Of a stretch of DNA of 64,000 bases, positions 1 to 22,432 are shown in pieces (positions within the stretch are counted from its first letter, which is position 1; every line of letters starts with the position of its first letter). This DNA is from Flaccisagitta enflata. Lineage: Eukaryota > Chaetognatha > Sagittoidea > Aphragmophora. The stretch covers positions 49,972,001 through 50,036,000 of the forward strand of contig OZ231126.1 of the NCBI GenBank assembly GCA_965153355.1, in the 5' to 3' direction. Under the pieces are notes generated by a model. The model saw only the letters and a list, made by a program, of their open reading frames with translations, was not told the DNA's origin and did not search any database. Made by a program: the position numbers and the translations under genes.

Positions 1-204
1 GTATTTAGGGCCACATAAGTGGAAACAAGAAAACAAAAATGAGTGATTGATACTCTCTCGTTCAAGATCTTTAGGAATTACAGCACGCCATGACAAGTGG
101 AGTAATTTTTGTCATCTTTTATTAGAGCCCATGAAGGCCTTTACTAAAACTGATACTACTAATTTGGATCATTATTCGCTTGCTAAGCTTGCTAAGCTTG
201 CTAA

Positions 205-400
205 GCATCTGTGGGTCGGTAGGTCCTCGACGCGAAATTGGCAAAAAAATTAATATCTGAGCATTCATGCCCCCGCCCATTCTCATTACAGCCCCCGTCC
301 TGCCACATAATGCCGCTGCTCACTTGAATTACTGCCCCTGCCCACCCGCATGCGTCTACTTTTTTACCGTGTTTCCGGCCTTGTTACCCCATCAGTAACA
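205..400 (-). mobile_element. Family P fragment, A end with tandem GGGCAGGGGC modules
   Basis: Reading on the minus strand, the sequence starts GTAACAAGGCCGGAAACACGG and continues with repeated 25-30 bp modules of the form GGTGGGCAGGGGCAGTAA. The same modules occur at 21257, 35830 and 40440. The B-end hairpin is absent or unrecognisable; the far side has GGTCGGTAGG. A mirrored copy lies in the right arm at about 13005-13205. Confidence 0.6.
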
Positions 401-424
401 TGAACTTTAAAGACACTTCTAAAC

Positions 425-560
425 ATGTCCGGATACATGGCCAATAAGTAGTCGCTGGCGAGTGAGCAGGAGAGCAGGGGCATTATATGGGGTAGGGTGG
501 GGGCTGTTATGTGGCTGGTCAGGGGCAGTAGTGCGCTAAAATCACTATTTCAGTCAATTT
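425..560 (+). mobile_element. Family P fragment, A end, facing the previous one
   Basis: Begins TCCGGATACATGGCCAATAAG, then AGTCGCTGGCGAGTGAGCAG and several GGGGCAG modules, ending in a stretch (TCACTATTTCAGTCAATTTT) also found at the 40.4 kb copy. It stands head to head with the fragment at 205-400. Mirrored at about 12850-12985. Confidence 0.6.
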
Positions 561-591
561 TGCGTTAAGTACGGACACGCCCTATCATAGA

Positions 592-596
592 TTTTT

Positions 597-664
<68 letters not shown>
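592..664. repeat. T tract plus (CT)n
   Basis: Nine T followed by 32 CT units. The mirrored tract in the right arm (12710-12818) is clearly longer, a length difference between the arms. Confidence 0.95.
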
Positions 665-668
<4 letters not shown>

Positions 669-810
669 TCTGAGACTGAGTCTAGATTCCAACGTGAATT
701 CACAATAGGACCCAAAAAAGAGAGACGTTGACGGAGGCAGCCGTTAAACGTTGAAAATGAATAGCTAAGGAGGGGGAAACTCTCGTGCTTTAGTGAAGAG
801 AAGCGGAAAG

Positions 811-3309
<2,499 letters not shown>

Positions 3310-3530
3310 GAAGAAAAAGAAAAAAAAGAAAAGAAAAAGAAAGAGATACTCAAAATGGTCGGTTGCCCTCCGGGTAAAAGACGAAGGAAATATTCGGATG
3401 AAGCGGACGATGAACGTTTAAAAATGACAAATGAAGACAAAAAGGAAGAAAAAAAAATTCCGCCACCTTTTTTTAAGGGGGGGGGAGGGAAAGAGAAGAA
3501 ACAAGATTGTTCAAGAATAAGAAAATGTAA

Positions 3531-3537
3531 ATCTTAC

Positions 3538-3539
<2 letters not shown>
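3531..3539 (-). promoter_or_regulatory. Splice donor after TMTC3-like exon
   Basis: The minus strand reads TCG|GTAAGAT right after DFWGTDINS, where homology to the family stops and the frame runs into intron-like codons and a stop. Confidence 0.65.
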
Positions 3540-6618
<3,079 letters not shown>

Positions 6619-6725
6619 TTTTCCTTGTTTTAATAGTTTTGTTTAGGTATCGTTTCCTGTTTCAAGATTCTCAGAATCTTGACAAGCTTAGATCATCCAT
6701 AAATATTGGCCTCTTTCACATCGCC
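6619..6725 (-). other. 5' UTR part of the TMTC3-like exon
   Basis: On the minus strand CACTTTTTTTTTCAG|GGCGATG forms a good splice acceptor, with the exon starting at 6725. The ATG follows about 107 nt downstream. This suggests an upstream non-coding exon and makes the coding exon an internal exon of about 3.2 kb. It is inferred from sequence only. Confidence 0.5.
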
Positions 6726-6819
6726 CTGAAAAAAAAAGTGAATGATATAGGAAATTAATGCAGATCGGCGGCAAAAAAAAAAAAAACGAAAAAAAAACGA
6801 AAAAAAAAAAAACAAAACG

Positions 6820-6825
<6 letters not shown>

Positions 6826-6850
<25 letters not shown>

Positions 6851-6910
6851 CAAAACAAAACAAAACAAAACAAAACAAAACAAAACAAAACAAAACAAAA
6901 CAAAACAAAA
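6826..6910. repeat. (CAAAA)n pentanucleotide
   Basis: About 15 CAAAA units just upstream of the inferred splice acceptor, preceded by A-rich sequence from 6773. Confidence 0.95.
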
Positions 6911-7083
6911 ACAAAAACCGAATGATAAACATCCAAGAGAGCTAAGTGACTTAATGTTAGAATACATAACTCTTAAGTAAATCTTCTCTCCGAGTACTTT
7001 AAACAGTAATTCCAATAAAGATCCCAAAGAGACTTTTAACCAGAATTGCTTCAGTTGTTCGATGCTTTCTTTGTCACAAGCTG

Positions 7084-7256
<173 letters not shown>

Positions 7257-7347
7257 GGGATGAGTACAGAATGACAAATTATCAGGTGCGGATATGCTGT
7301 TCCAAGATGGGAACTTGGTGACTGAGCATCACACACAAAAAACATGC

Positions 7348-7348
<1 letters not shown>

Positions 7349-7410
<62 letters not shown>

Positions 7411-7451
7411 AATCATAATCATCATCATCATCATCATCGTCATCGTCATCG

Positions 7452-7512
<61 letters not shown>

Positions 7513-7513
7513 G
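7349..7513. repeat. (CAT)n with CGT interruptions
   Basis: About 55 trinucleotide units with CAT-AAT and CGT-CAT variants in the middle. Confidence 0.97.
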
Positions 7514-7663
7514 GCCTAAGCAGGAGAGGCAAGATCTCTTGGCGGCCATCCTTGAGGCTACCCTGATCCCTGTTTGGTCCCTTGATTTTTACTAATGGTT
7601 ATTCGTCTGACGATTTGCCTACGAAAAAAGGAGTTTGGGCGCTAAAAACCAAGATGAAGAAAG

Positions 7664-7750
<87 letters not shown>

Positions 7751-8329
7751 GACAGACAGAGACCGAAATAGAGACAGGCAAACTGACAGACGGAGATAAT
7801 GCTTTGCAGACAGAAAGGCAGGCCGATTGACTGGAATGCAGCCATGCGGAGATGGTAAAAAAACGACAATAGCGCACGGAATTTCAGTATCGGAAATAAA
7901 GCGATATATCAAGCTCGCTTGCTTATGTGCGTTGAGAATCTGTTGTGGGATGAAAAAATAAAACTGCCCAGTGAAGTTGGAAATGTACGGTAGCCATGAT
8001 AAACATGACGAGTGACACATCAACATGCACGCGCCGACACGCATATGGAGAGATAGTCAAAGACAGACGAGGAGATCCATTGCAGAGATAGATGTGTTGA
8101 ACCCTTAAGGAGTTTTTTTTCTTCTCAAAAGCCTGGCTCGATGCCAGTGTTGGCGATGGCGATGGAAAGTGTTTCAGGATGAAATGCGATTTTATTTCAA
8201 ACTCGCGCTCGCGATTCAACCAACGTTAATACGTTTACGTCGCCGTCATCGTCAAAGTCGTCGTCATGCTCATCGTTCTTATCACCAACTCCATTTGGTA
8301 TTATCGTCATCATTACTACGGCTGTGATC
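7514..8329. other. Spacer with (GA)n 7668-7745
   Basis: (GA)n followed by GACAGACAGAGACC sequence, then about 550 bp of non-repetitive sequence without a convincing ORF, ending in CGT/CAT-rich sequence. Confidence 0.7.
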
Positions 8330-9296
<967 letters not shown>

Positions 9297-9392
9297 TAGG
9301 CTGGTTACCTGTAGGGTGAATTTGGCTCAAAATTTAAAATTCCTCCGCCATCTGACCATACATTCTAAGCGGCATTTGGGCAGTACAACAGA

Positions 9393-9539
9393 CAAGCAGA
9401 GGTCGGTATTTGATCAAGAAACCCGCACGGCAACACAATGGTAAAGTATATGAAAGCAATTTTACGCCCATTGTAACGCTATAGTGTTGCCGTGCGGGTT
9501 TTCTTTCCTCATACCGATCTCCGCTTGCCTCAATTCCCT
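9393..9539. mobile_element. Short palindromic (foldback) element between CAT arrays
   Basis: A perfect 17-bp stem, AACCCGCACGGCAACAC at 9420-9436 against 9484-9500. It extends outward imperfectly (AAGCAGAGGTCGGTAT against ATACCGATCTCCGCTTG). About 145 bp, MITE-like, with no clear target duplication. Confidence 0.6.
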
Positions 9540-9621
9540 TTTAAATATGACGTAGAGTGTATGGTTGGTTGGCTGAAGCGTTTGAAATTTGACCACATTT
9601 GACCATCCAGGTAGCCGCCCT

Positions 9622-10193
<572 letters not shown>

Positions 10194-10302
10194 TGAAGCC
10201 TGGTCACTGCGATAACATTCCCTGTCGCAATGCACTTTCTTACTGACTCATTTGGCTTGTAGCTGTTACACACTCTATCACTTTTTTAGATGCGTCCTAA
10301 AA

Positions 10303-10312
10303 NNNNNNNNNN
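10303..10312. other. Assembly gap (10 N)
   Basis: Ten N between unique sequence ending TTTTTTAGATGCGTCCTAAAA and a (CT)n that opens the right arm. The sequence just before the gap matches half of a family P hairpin variant (AGATGCG-TCCT). Confidence 1.
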
Positions 10313-13408
<3,096 letters not shown>

Positions 13409-14340
13409 TCTAGCGTTCCATAGCTGAAGAAAAGATATATGGATGACGCTTTCGCGGTCACCCCAAAAGGTCACTGATCCCATTATGCATATTGAATTAG
13501 AGGTTCGTCACTATTGACTTCAGCGGAAAACGAAGCCTTTACCAAGTACAACACCGATGAAGAAAGAAAACGATTCTGCCCTATGCAGTCAGTGCTCAAA
13601 AAAATATTACAAAATAGTCCCAGTCACAGTGTTAAGTCTAAGCATTTAAGATCATCAGTTGCATTGAACAGACAACATCTTCAATGTCTAGATCATATTA
13701 CAGAGCAAAAGAAAGCCACTTGTGAGGGATTTAACAAATCTAGGCTTCTGAGGCAAAATTGTCGGAGAATTAAAATCATCTTGTTGTTACAGTCCTACTA
13801 CCAAAGAAGAACTGCCCAACTTATAGATCAACACCGGATTGGAACTTAATATAAATAAAGAAATTCTATTCAATGAGGCTCTTTTCCATAAAAACAAGTT
13901 CCAGTTTGTTGAGAAATGTAGTCTCTACCATTTTGTTCACAAACCGAGCAAGGACCGAGGTAGAAATAGTAGCACCTGAGGTAGCAGTTTATTAGATTAC
14001 TTCCCTAATGGTGAGTAATTGAGCTTGGTAAAAATGGAAATTCTCGGAAAGGTCGCTGATAAGCGCAAGGGTAGAAGGAAAGAAGAAAAGATTAGGGTAC
14101 ATTGGTACAACAGAGATCGACAAATACAAGTCAAGGTTGCATGAAGGAAACAGTCTACCTTTAAATCCGAAGGACTGATCAATCGATAGATAAAGAATAG
14201 AACAAGTAACGCAGTATTACAATATCGTCAACGATTAAGAGGGGGGGGGGGCAGCGATGGAAATGTGCGTTTTTACACTTTTTGAATCAATCATTATGGT
14301 ATATGGATACTATCATTGGATAGCCTAACGGGCCAACGAA
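13409..14340. other. Single-copy region outside the inverted repeat
   Basis: No recognisable gene. A 112-codon plus-strand ORF at 13514-13849 has mixed composition (Lys/Arg/Gln rich) and no motif I can name. It could be coding or chance. A run of 11 G lies at about 14241. Confidence 0.4.
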
Positions 14341-14453
14341 ACAACGGATCGATGGACAGACGGACAAACCTTCATTTAGTGTCGCGAGTCCGCGAGTCCG
14401 CGAGTCCGCGAGTCCGCGAGTCCGCGAGTCCGCGAATCCGCGAGTTCGCGACT
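14341..14453 (+). mobile_element. Family P B end with expanded hairpin
   Basis: ACGGATCGATGGACAGACGG-type repeats lead to GTCGCGAGTC, where the normal single unit has expanded to eight 8-bp CGCGAGTC-type units (14383-14446), closing with CGCGACTAAA. Other copies (for example 17481-17498) have one unit. The A end is not recognisable. Confidence 0.75.
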
Positions 14454-14454
14454 A

Positions 14455-14560
14455 AATAAGGCCGTATACACTCCCCCTAAGTCCCACGCGCGTGGGCAGG
14501 AGTGGAAAACAGAAATGTGACGGAACGACCGACGGACTAACCAACCGATCGTTATTCTAT
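14455..14560 (+). mobile_element. Family P A end, directly abutting the previous B end
   Basis: AATAAGGCCGTATACAC follows ACTAA without spacer, then GTGGGCAGGAGTGG and GACCGACGG. No B end is seen downstream. Confidence 0.65.
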
Positions 14561-14726
14561 CCTTGTTCAAAGGAATGTATGACAAGAATAAAAGAAAACA
14601 GACAAGAGAAAAGGTCAAAGTGGGTCGGTTAAAAAAATGAAGTGGGTGGAAATTGAGAGAACCAGGAAAGATGTAAAAACTAAAAAGCATTAGCCAAAGA
14701 GTAGCGAGGAAAGTAGAAGAAAGAGG

Positions 14727-14997
14727 CAGGGGTGTATAAAATTGATCCCCCCTGCCTTTGATTTTTTTTCCCCGCGACGCGTCACGTGGCGTTGTTAAAT
14801 GATTTTCTTCCCCATAAAGCAAAATATCAGTGTAGTTAAATTGTGTTTTAGTAATCAGTTTTTATGATTTGGTACTGCCAAAAGTTTTATTTTCCCAAAT
14901 TTTCTTTTTTTCTCTTTTTTCCCACTTAGATTTCCTTCCCCATCTCCAAACCCTTTGATCCCCCCCTCCCCGTGGGGGTCAATTATATACAGGCCTG
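14727..14997. mobile_element. hAT-type MITE with perfect 8-bp TSD
   Basis: Flanked by GAAAGAGG at 14719-14726 and 14998-15005. Terminal inverted repeats begin CAGGGGTGTATAAAATTGA and, from the other side, CAGGCCTGTATATAATTGA. CAGGGGTG ends and 8-bp duplications are hallmarks of hAT transposons. It is 271 bp long with no ORF. A relative lies at 43864-44173. Confidence 0.88.
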
Positions 14998-15203
14998 GAA
15001 AGAGGTGAAGAAGAGAGGAGAAAAAGAGAAGTGAGAGAGATTAGCCAAAGGCAAAGAATAGCGAGTAAAGTAGAAGAAAGAGGAGAGGAAGAGAGAAGAA
15101 AAGTGGGAGAGAAGATCTCACTGAGAGGATTATCCAACAGAGCCTCGGGGGCCATATAAGCGATAAGAACTTCCTCGCTGGGATGAGACCCCTAAGTTTA
15201 TGA

Positions 15204-15313
<110 letters not shown>

Positions 15314-15977
15314 AAAAAAAAGTAGAGAACATGAGGAGAAGAAAAATACTGATAGATAGGAATGAGAGAGGAAAGAAGAAAAATAAGAATATAAAAACTC
15401 GATTTGATAGAGAATAAGGAGTAACTGCCAAGGAGGCAAAAACTACAACTTACTTGCCCCTAAAAATGAGGGGCCGAGTAGGCCAATGGGAACTCCAGGT
15501 GGATCCTCTTTCGCTCTGTTACCGGACGTCCAAACCCATCATTATAAGAAATGTATATCTAAGAGACACATATATCAGATATTCCGTGGACATGACTTCT
15601 TATAGACGTTCAATGGGGGCTTGTAAGATTATGGAAAGAACGAAGGAAAGAAAGAAAGAAAGAGAGAAGGGAGATGGAAAAGTTAAACAAGGAATATGAA
15701 TGATGAACCAAAAAAGAAAAGCCAGATGGGATGATAGCGAAAAAGTGATATGGGAAATGGTGTAATACTCGTAAAAACAAGATTGGTCACTAGAACGTGA
15801 ATCTGCCCGGGCGGGATTGGGTAAAGAACATCAAGAGTAATGGAGAATGTAAATGAGTTCTTGGCCCGCTGATGCCACAGATCAAAAATGGTCGTAGTAC
15901 CTTATCAAAAAAGCATAACGAGTCACGACCGCAGGAGACGGAAGACGCAGACGTGGATGTGGCAACGAGGATATGAA

Positions 15978-16176
15978 ACAAAGATCAAAGGATACACGGC
16001 AATCCAGTCACGGACGGGTGAGCAGGAGCAGTAATGCAAAAAAAAAAAAAAAAAAGAAAAAAAACGCTGGCAATTTCAAAAAAGATGAACCGACGAACCA
16101 ATGGATGGACGGACCGACCTGATGGACGGATGGACTGACACGGAAAGGTGTAGAGTCGCGCGTCCGCGACTAAAAA
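15978..16176 (+). mobile_element. Family P element, about 200 bp
   Basis: A end: ACAAAGATCAAAGGATACACGGC, CAGTCACGGACGGGTGAGCAG. A poly-A follows, then GGACCGACC-type repeats, AAGGTGTAG and hairpin AGTCGCG (16154-16160), loop CGTC, CGCGACT (16165-16171), then AAAA. All expected parts are present. Confidence 0.85.
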
Positions 16177-17320
<1,144 letters not shown>

Positions 17321-17349
17321 AAGAAAAAAAAAAGAGGAAGAAGAAGTTG

Positions 17350-17503
17350 AACAAGGCCGTATACACGGCAGCATTAGTCGCGGACGGGTGGGCAGGAGCG
17401 GAAAACCTTGAAAAGTGACTTTTTTACCGACGGACCGACGGACGGACGGACGGACCGACGGACCGAAAAGTGGCTTATAGAGTCGCGAGTCCGCGACTAA
17501 AAA
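17350..17503 (+). mobile_element. Family P element, 154 bp, inserted in GAA-rich DNA
   Basis: A end ACAAGGCCGTATACACGGC then AGTCGCGGACGGGTGGGCAG. A (GACGGACC)n tract follows, then AAAAGTGGCTTATAG and hairpin AGTCGCG (17481), loop AGTC, CGCGACT, then AAAAAG. The flanks on both sides are GAAGAAGAAG. Confidence 0.9.
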
Positions 17504-17671
17504 GAAGAAGAAGAAAAAGAAGAAGATCATGATGATGATTATCATGATGAAGAAGACGGAGGAGAAGAAGGAGAAGAGGAAGTATGACATGATGAAGACT
17601 AGAAAGAGTGAAAAGAAGAAAGAAGGAACAAGTGAAGAAGAAGAAGAAGTATGACATGGTAAAGGCTAGAA

Positions 17672-19459
17672 AGAACAAGGCCAACACCTATAAGTCGCGT
17701 GCGAGACTTACTTAATTACGTAATCGCCTGATTGTATAAGTACGTTATTTCCTGTAATGACAATAATGACTATAACTACCTATTGACCTATAATTGCCTA
17801 TAATGACCTATGATTACCTATAATTACCTATAATTACCCATAATTAAAAAATGACCTATAAGTACCTATAAAGACCTATGATTACCTAGAATTACATATG
17901 GATCAATGATTACCTATAATGATGTATGATTGTACATGAAACCCATAATTACCTAAAATAACATAATGACCTAAAATTACCCATAATGACCTATGATTAC
18001 CTATAATTATCTATAATTACCTACAATTACCCATAATCATATACTGAGCTATAAGTACCTATAAAGACCACCTATAAATCACCTATAAATACATATGGAC
18101 CAATAATTACCTATAATGACCTATTATTACCCATGATTACCTATCATAATTACCTATAATAACATAATGACATAATGACCTATGATTACCTACAATAACC
18201 TATAGTTGCATAATGACCTATAATTACCTATAATGACCTATGATTACCTATAACTACCCATAATTAAATGACCTATAATTACCTTTAATGACCTTTGATT
18301 ACCTACAGTAATCCATAATTTCATAATGACCTATAATTATCTATAATTAACTTTAATGACCTATAATTACCTATAATTACATAATGACCTATAATTACTT
18401 ATAATGATCTATAATAACCTTTAATTACCTAAAATTATCTATAATTACATTTTGGCCTATAATTACCAATAATGACCTATGATTGCATAATGACCTATGA
18501 TGACCTATAGTTAGGTATGATGACCTATGATTACCTATAATTACCTATGAATACCTGTAATTTCCTATAATGACCTATAATTACCTATAATTACTTATAT
18601 TTACCTAATATTATATACTGACCTATAATTACACATAATGACCTACAGTTGCATAACAACCTATAATTACCCTTAATGACCTATAATTACCTATAATTAC
18701 ATAATGACCTATAATAACTTATAATGACCTATGATTACCTATAATGACCTATGATTACCTATAATTGCATAATGACCTATAACGACCTATGATTACCTAT
18801 GATTACCCAAAATTGCATAATGACCTATAATTACCTATAATTATGTAAATAAAAAGTGCAATGACTATACTACGCAAATTTAAAAAATGACTGAAATGAT
18901 ATTAGATGACTTAAATTGACTTAAATTGACTTACACTGACTTATACTGACTTAAATTGACTTAAAATGAGTTAAAATTACTTGAATTTACCTGAAATGAC
19001 TTGAATTTACCTAAAATAGATAAAATTGACTTAAAATGACCTAAATTGACTTAAATAAACTAAAATTCAAAAATGACATAAAATGACTTAAATTGACTTA
19101 TACTGCCTTAAATTGACTTATACTGCCTTAAATTGACTTATACTGAGTTAAACTGACTTAAATTGACTTGAATTTACTTAAAATGACTTAAAATGACCTA
19201 GATTGACTTAAATTGACTGAAATTCAATAATGACTCAAATGACTTAATTTGACTTAAAGTGACTTAAAATGACTTTATATGACTTAAAATGATCTAATTT
19301 GACTCAAAATCACTTAATTGACTTAAAATGACTTGATAAGAATAAAACGAATAAAAAAAAGTAAAGTGTGACCGACCGACCGACCGACCAACCGACCGAC
19401 CGACCAACCGACCGACGGACAAAGCGGGGTGTAGAGTCGCGTGCACGCGACTAAAAAAA
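17672..19459 (+). mobile_element. Family P element carrying a 1.6-kb minisatellite
   Basis: The A end variant AGAACAAGGCCAACACCTAT then AAGTCGCGTGCGAGACTT is shared with the elements ending at 23482 and 42560. The interior is an array of about 10-11 bp units, ACCTATAATT-type to about 18840 and TGACTTAAAT-type to about 19340. The B end is a run of GACC/GACCAACC units, GGGGTGTAG, and the perfect palindromic hairpin AGTCGCGTGCACGCGACT (19435-19452) plus poly-A. No ORF. Confidence 0.88.
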
Positions 19460-19591
19460 AAGGAAGAAGGAACGAGTGCGAAAGCCAGAAAGATGAGATT
19501 TAGAAGCATCATTTCACCGCGGTTTAATGAATTTTTACGATGGACGTAAACACAGTTGAGACGCAAAGCTCACTCTGTCTCTCTCTGTCTT

Positions 19592-19796
<205 letters not shown>

Positions 19797-20129
19797 CTCT
19801 TATGACAGCGTGCCCACTACATTGGTGAGAGCCCCTGGAATTGCCGTTTTTACCCATTGTGGGCAGTGCATATTGTGAAGTTACCCAAAACAAGTCAAAT
19901 AAGCCCATGAATGAGTTTGAATTCAATTGGTAACCTTTTGCAGGGTGCGTATCTAGGGTCAAAATGAGCTTTTTTGGCCTTTTCTTTTGTGCTCGCTCAA
20001 AAGTTGCTGCAGTGACTTCAAACTTAGCAAGAACAAGCTGCAAGTAAGTATATATAAGATAACAAAGCAAAAATAGATTTTTTACGGTTTTTTGTTCGGA
20101 TGTATTCAGTAAAATACTTTGTAAACAAT
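19797..20129. other. AT-rich non-coding stretch
   Basis: No recognisable gene or element. Confidence 0.5.
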
Positions 20130-20492
20130 CTTTTTTGCCATTTTTTCTACAATACTCCTACAAAAATGGATACAGTGTCCTCAAAATTCATGTGGAATTC
20201 TCCCTAATGAATGTCTACATGTATGACAATCAACGAGATATTTTTCACTTTGCTGAATATGAATTTATACAGTAAAATACTGTAAAAACGATTTTTTTTT
20301 TTGCCATTTTTTCATTTCTTTTTCGAAAGTGTCTTCAAAATTGACTTGGGATAGCCCCAAGTGAAACCCTTCATGCATACTAGGCAAAAGATGGTTTTTC
20401 TTTTGAATAAGAAGGAAATTTTACCGTAAAATACCGTACAAATCACTGTATCCATTTTTGTTGTAGTATCTTAGAAAATAGGGCAAAAAAGT
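20130..20492. mobile_element. Foldback element
   Basis: Arms of about 45-50 bp: TTTTGCCATTTTTTCTACAA through AAAAATGGATACAGTG (to 20177) recurs inverted at 20452-20490. The inside carries TACAGTAAAATACTGTAAAA-type sequence that also occurs in other foldback elements here. Confidence 0.65.
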
Positions 20493-20494
20493 AG

Positions 20495-21080
20495 TTGGGC
20501 AGCGGCCCCAAAGGGGCCGATGACCTATGCTTTCACATATGCAGAAAATTCTCCTCCTCCTCCTTTTCCTTCTCCTCCTTCTTTGTACCCCCCCCCAGCT
20601 TCGCGGCCCAAATTCTGGCTTTGAGGCCCATATTCCACCCTAGAGATCCAAATTCTAACCTTGAGGCCCAAATTCTAGCCTTGAGGCCCAAATTCTAGCC
20701 CAGAAGCCCAAAATCTAGCCCTGAGCCCCAAATTCTAGCTGTGAGGCTCATGTTCCACCCCAGATTCTAAATTCTAACCTTGATTCCAAATTCTAACCTT
20801 GAGGCCCAAATCTCAGCCTCGTGGCTTAAATCCCAGCCTCGAGGCTCAAATCCTAGCCTTGAGGCTCAAATCCAAACCTCAAAGCCCCAATTCCTGCCTC
20901 GAAGCCATAATTCCAGACTCGAGGCTATAATTCCAGCTTCAAGGCTCAACTCCAAGCCTCAAGGCCCCAATTCCAGCCTTGAGGCCATAAGCCGATGCCC
21001 CTCTAACCACCTCACACCCACATACACTCACATAGGGGCAACGGGTACCGCTGACCATCTAACGCTTTTGCGACTATTTT
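20495..21080 (+). mobile_element. Family G element with CCTTGAGGCCCAAATTCTAG minisatellite
   Basis: The head TTGGGCAGCGGCCCC contains the perfect hairpin CGGCCCC-AAA-GGGGCCG (20503-20519), then GATGACCTATGCTTTCACAT. The interior, about 20615-20995, is a degenerate roughly 20-22 bp tandem repeat. The tail is GGGGCAACGGGTACCGCTGA, then CCATCTAACGCTTTTGCGAC. No coding sequence. Confidence 0.7.
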
Positions 21081-21219
21081 TACAGTATTTTACTGTTCAC
21101 ATGCATACAAAAAAAGCGTCAAAAATCTTTCTTTGCTCTGTTAGCTCACAGATACTCACTAAAGGCTTGTCCTTGCCAGGTTTGAAGTCATTGCAGCGAT
21201 TATTGAGCTCGTTTTTGTA

Positions 21220-21338
21220 AAACAAGGCCGGATACACGGCCAATAAGCAGTCGCTGACGGGTGGGCAGGGGCAGTTTGCAGATGGGCAGGGGCAGTCTTT
21301 CGGTGGGTAGGGGCTGTATTTTGGGTGGACAGGTACAC
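21220..21338 (+). mobile_element. Family P A end with four GGGCAGGGGC modules
   Basis: AACAAGGCCGGATACACGGC then CAGTCGCTGACGGGTGGGCAG. Further modules with GGGCAGG or GGTAGGGGCTG spacing follow. It is cut by the MITE that begins at 21341. Confidence 0.75.
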
Positions 21339-21340
21339 TA

Positions 21341-21675
21341 GGGTGACTGATAATATGGTCATATTTGAATCTGGTCTCCCTCGCGGGGGAAATGAGACCA
21401 TCTCCATCACAGATGATAACCCTAAAATCTGGTGGCAATCAAATGAAGTTTACTCATGGCCGCGACCCCCCCTCATTTCCCATAGAAAATATACAGGAAG
21501 GAATTTAGCCTCTGTAGCTTCCTATCTTTTATAATGGGAATGGGGTGGGGTTGCGGCCATGAGTAAACTTTGTCTGATCATCTCCAGATTTTAGAGTTAC
21601 CATCTATGATGGAAATGGTCACATTTCTCCCGCGAGGAAGACGAGATTCCAATTTGACCATATTTCAAGTCACCC
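21341..21675. mobile_element. TA-flanked foldback MITE
   Basis: TA|GGGTGACTGATAATATGGTC and its inverse GACCATATTTCAAGTCACCC|TA bound about 335 bp. The arms of about 130 bp are strongly complementary, including GCGACCCC/GGGGTTGCGGC near the centre. A TA flank suggests Tc1/mariner-type mobilisation. Confidence 0.75.
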
Positions 21676-21814
21676 TAAGGTACACATCAAGCGTATCCAG
21701 TGACTACTTGAGCAATGAAAACATTTGTGGATTAATAATTAGTCCAATATTGATGCAAAAGAGGGGTGAAGCACTTCATTTTTTTGGCAGATTTGTCGTC
21801 TTATGTTATCCCTA

Positions 21815-22432
21815 CACGCCACGGGGGAGGCTTTCATAGGTCAAGAAAAATTCTCTGTCATAATGGAGAGTGGTTTGGGCCTCAGGAAGGTTTACTTTAT
21901 CACTTTATACCAAAACAAAAATTTTTTTACTTCAAAATTTTTTTAAAATGCCGTAAAATACCATAAAAAGCCGTAAAATTAGCATTTTGACAGTTTTTTT
22001 TGTTTGAAACCGCCGCTAAGGTAGAAAAATAGGCAAACAATGATTATCTGGCACTAAGACACATTCATGCATAAATACAGGCCAACCCGTCATCATTTAG
22101 TATCATTTTGTGCCATAAAATGCCGTAAAAAGCCGTAAAAATGGTACTTTTTAATGACGAGTTGGCATGTATTTATGCATGAATATGTTTTAGTGCCAGA
22201 TAATCATTGTTTGCCTATTTTTTGACCATTGTGGCGATTTTGGACCCAAAAGACTGTCAAAAATGCCAATTTTACGGCTTTATGGCATTTTACGGCATTT
22301 TAAAAAAATTTTTGAGGTAAAAAAATTTTCATTTTGGTATGAAGTGATAAAATAAACCTTCCTAAGGCTAAAACCACTCTCCATTATGACCGAGAATTTT
22401 TCTTGACCTATGAAGGCCTCCCCCGTGGCGTG
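21815..22432. mobile_element. Large foldback element
   Basis: CACGCCACGGGGGAGGC at 21815 recurs inverted, ending at 22432. The arms can be followed for about 270 bp with high similarity and meet near 22120. They contain repeated GCCGTAAAA motifs. No ORF. Confidence 0.8.

Noticed and set aside
13514-13849. 112-codon ORF as a confident gene
   Set aside because: No motif, no splice or promoter context I can defend; mentioned only within the surrounding region.
15978-16176. Family P as a tRNA-derived SINE
   Set aside because: No A/B box promoter motifs seen, and conserved ends with hairpin at both copies' termini fit a DNA element better; not excluded formally.
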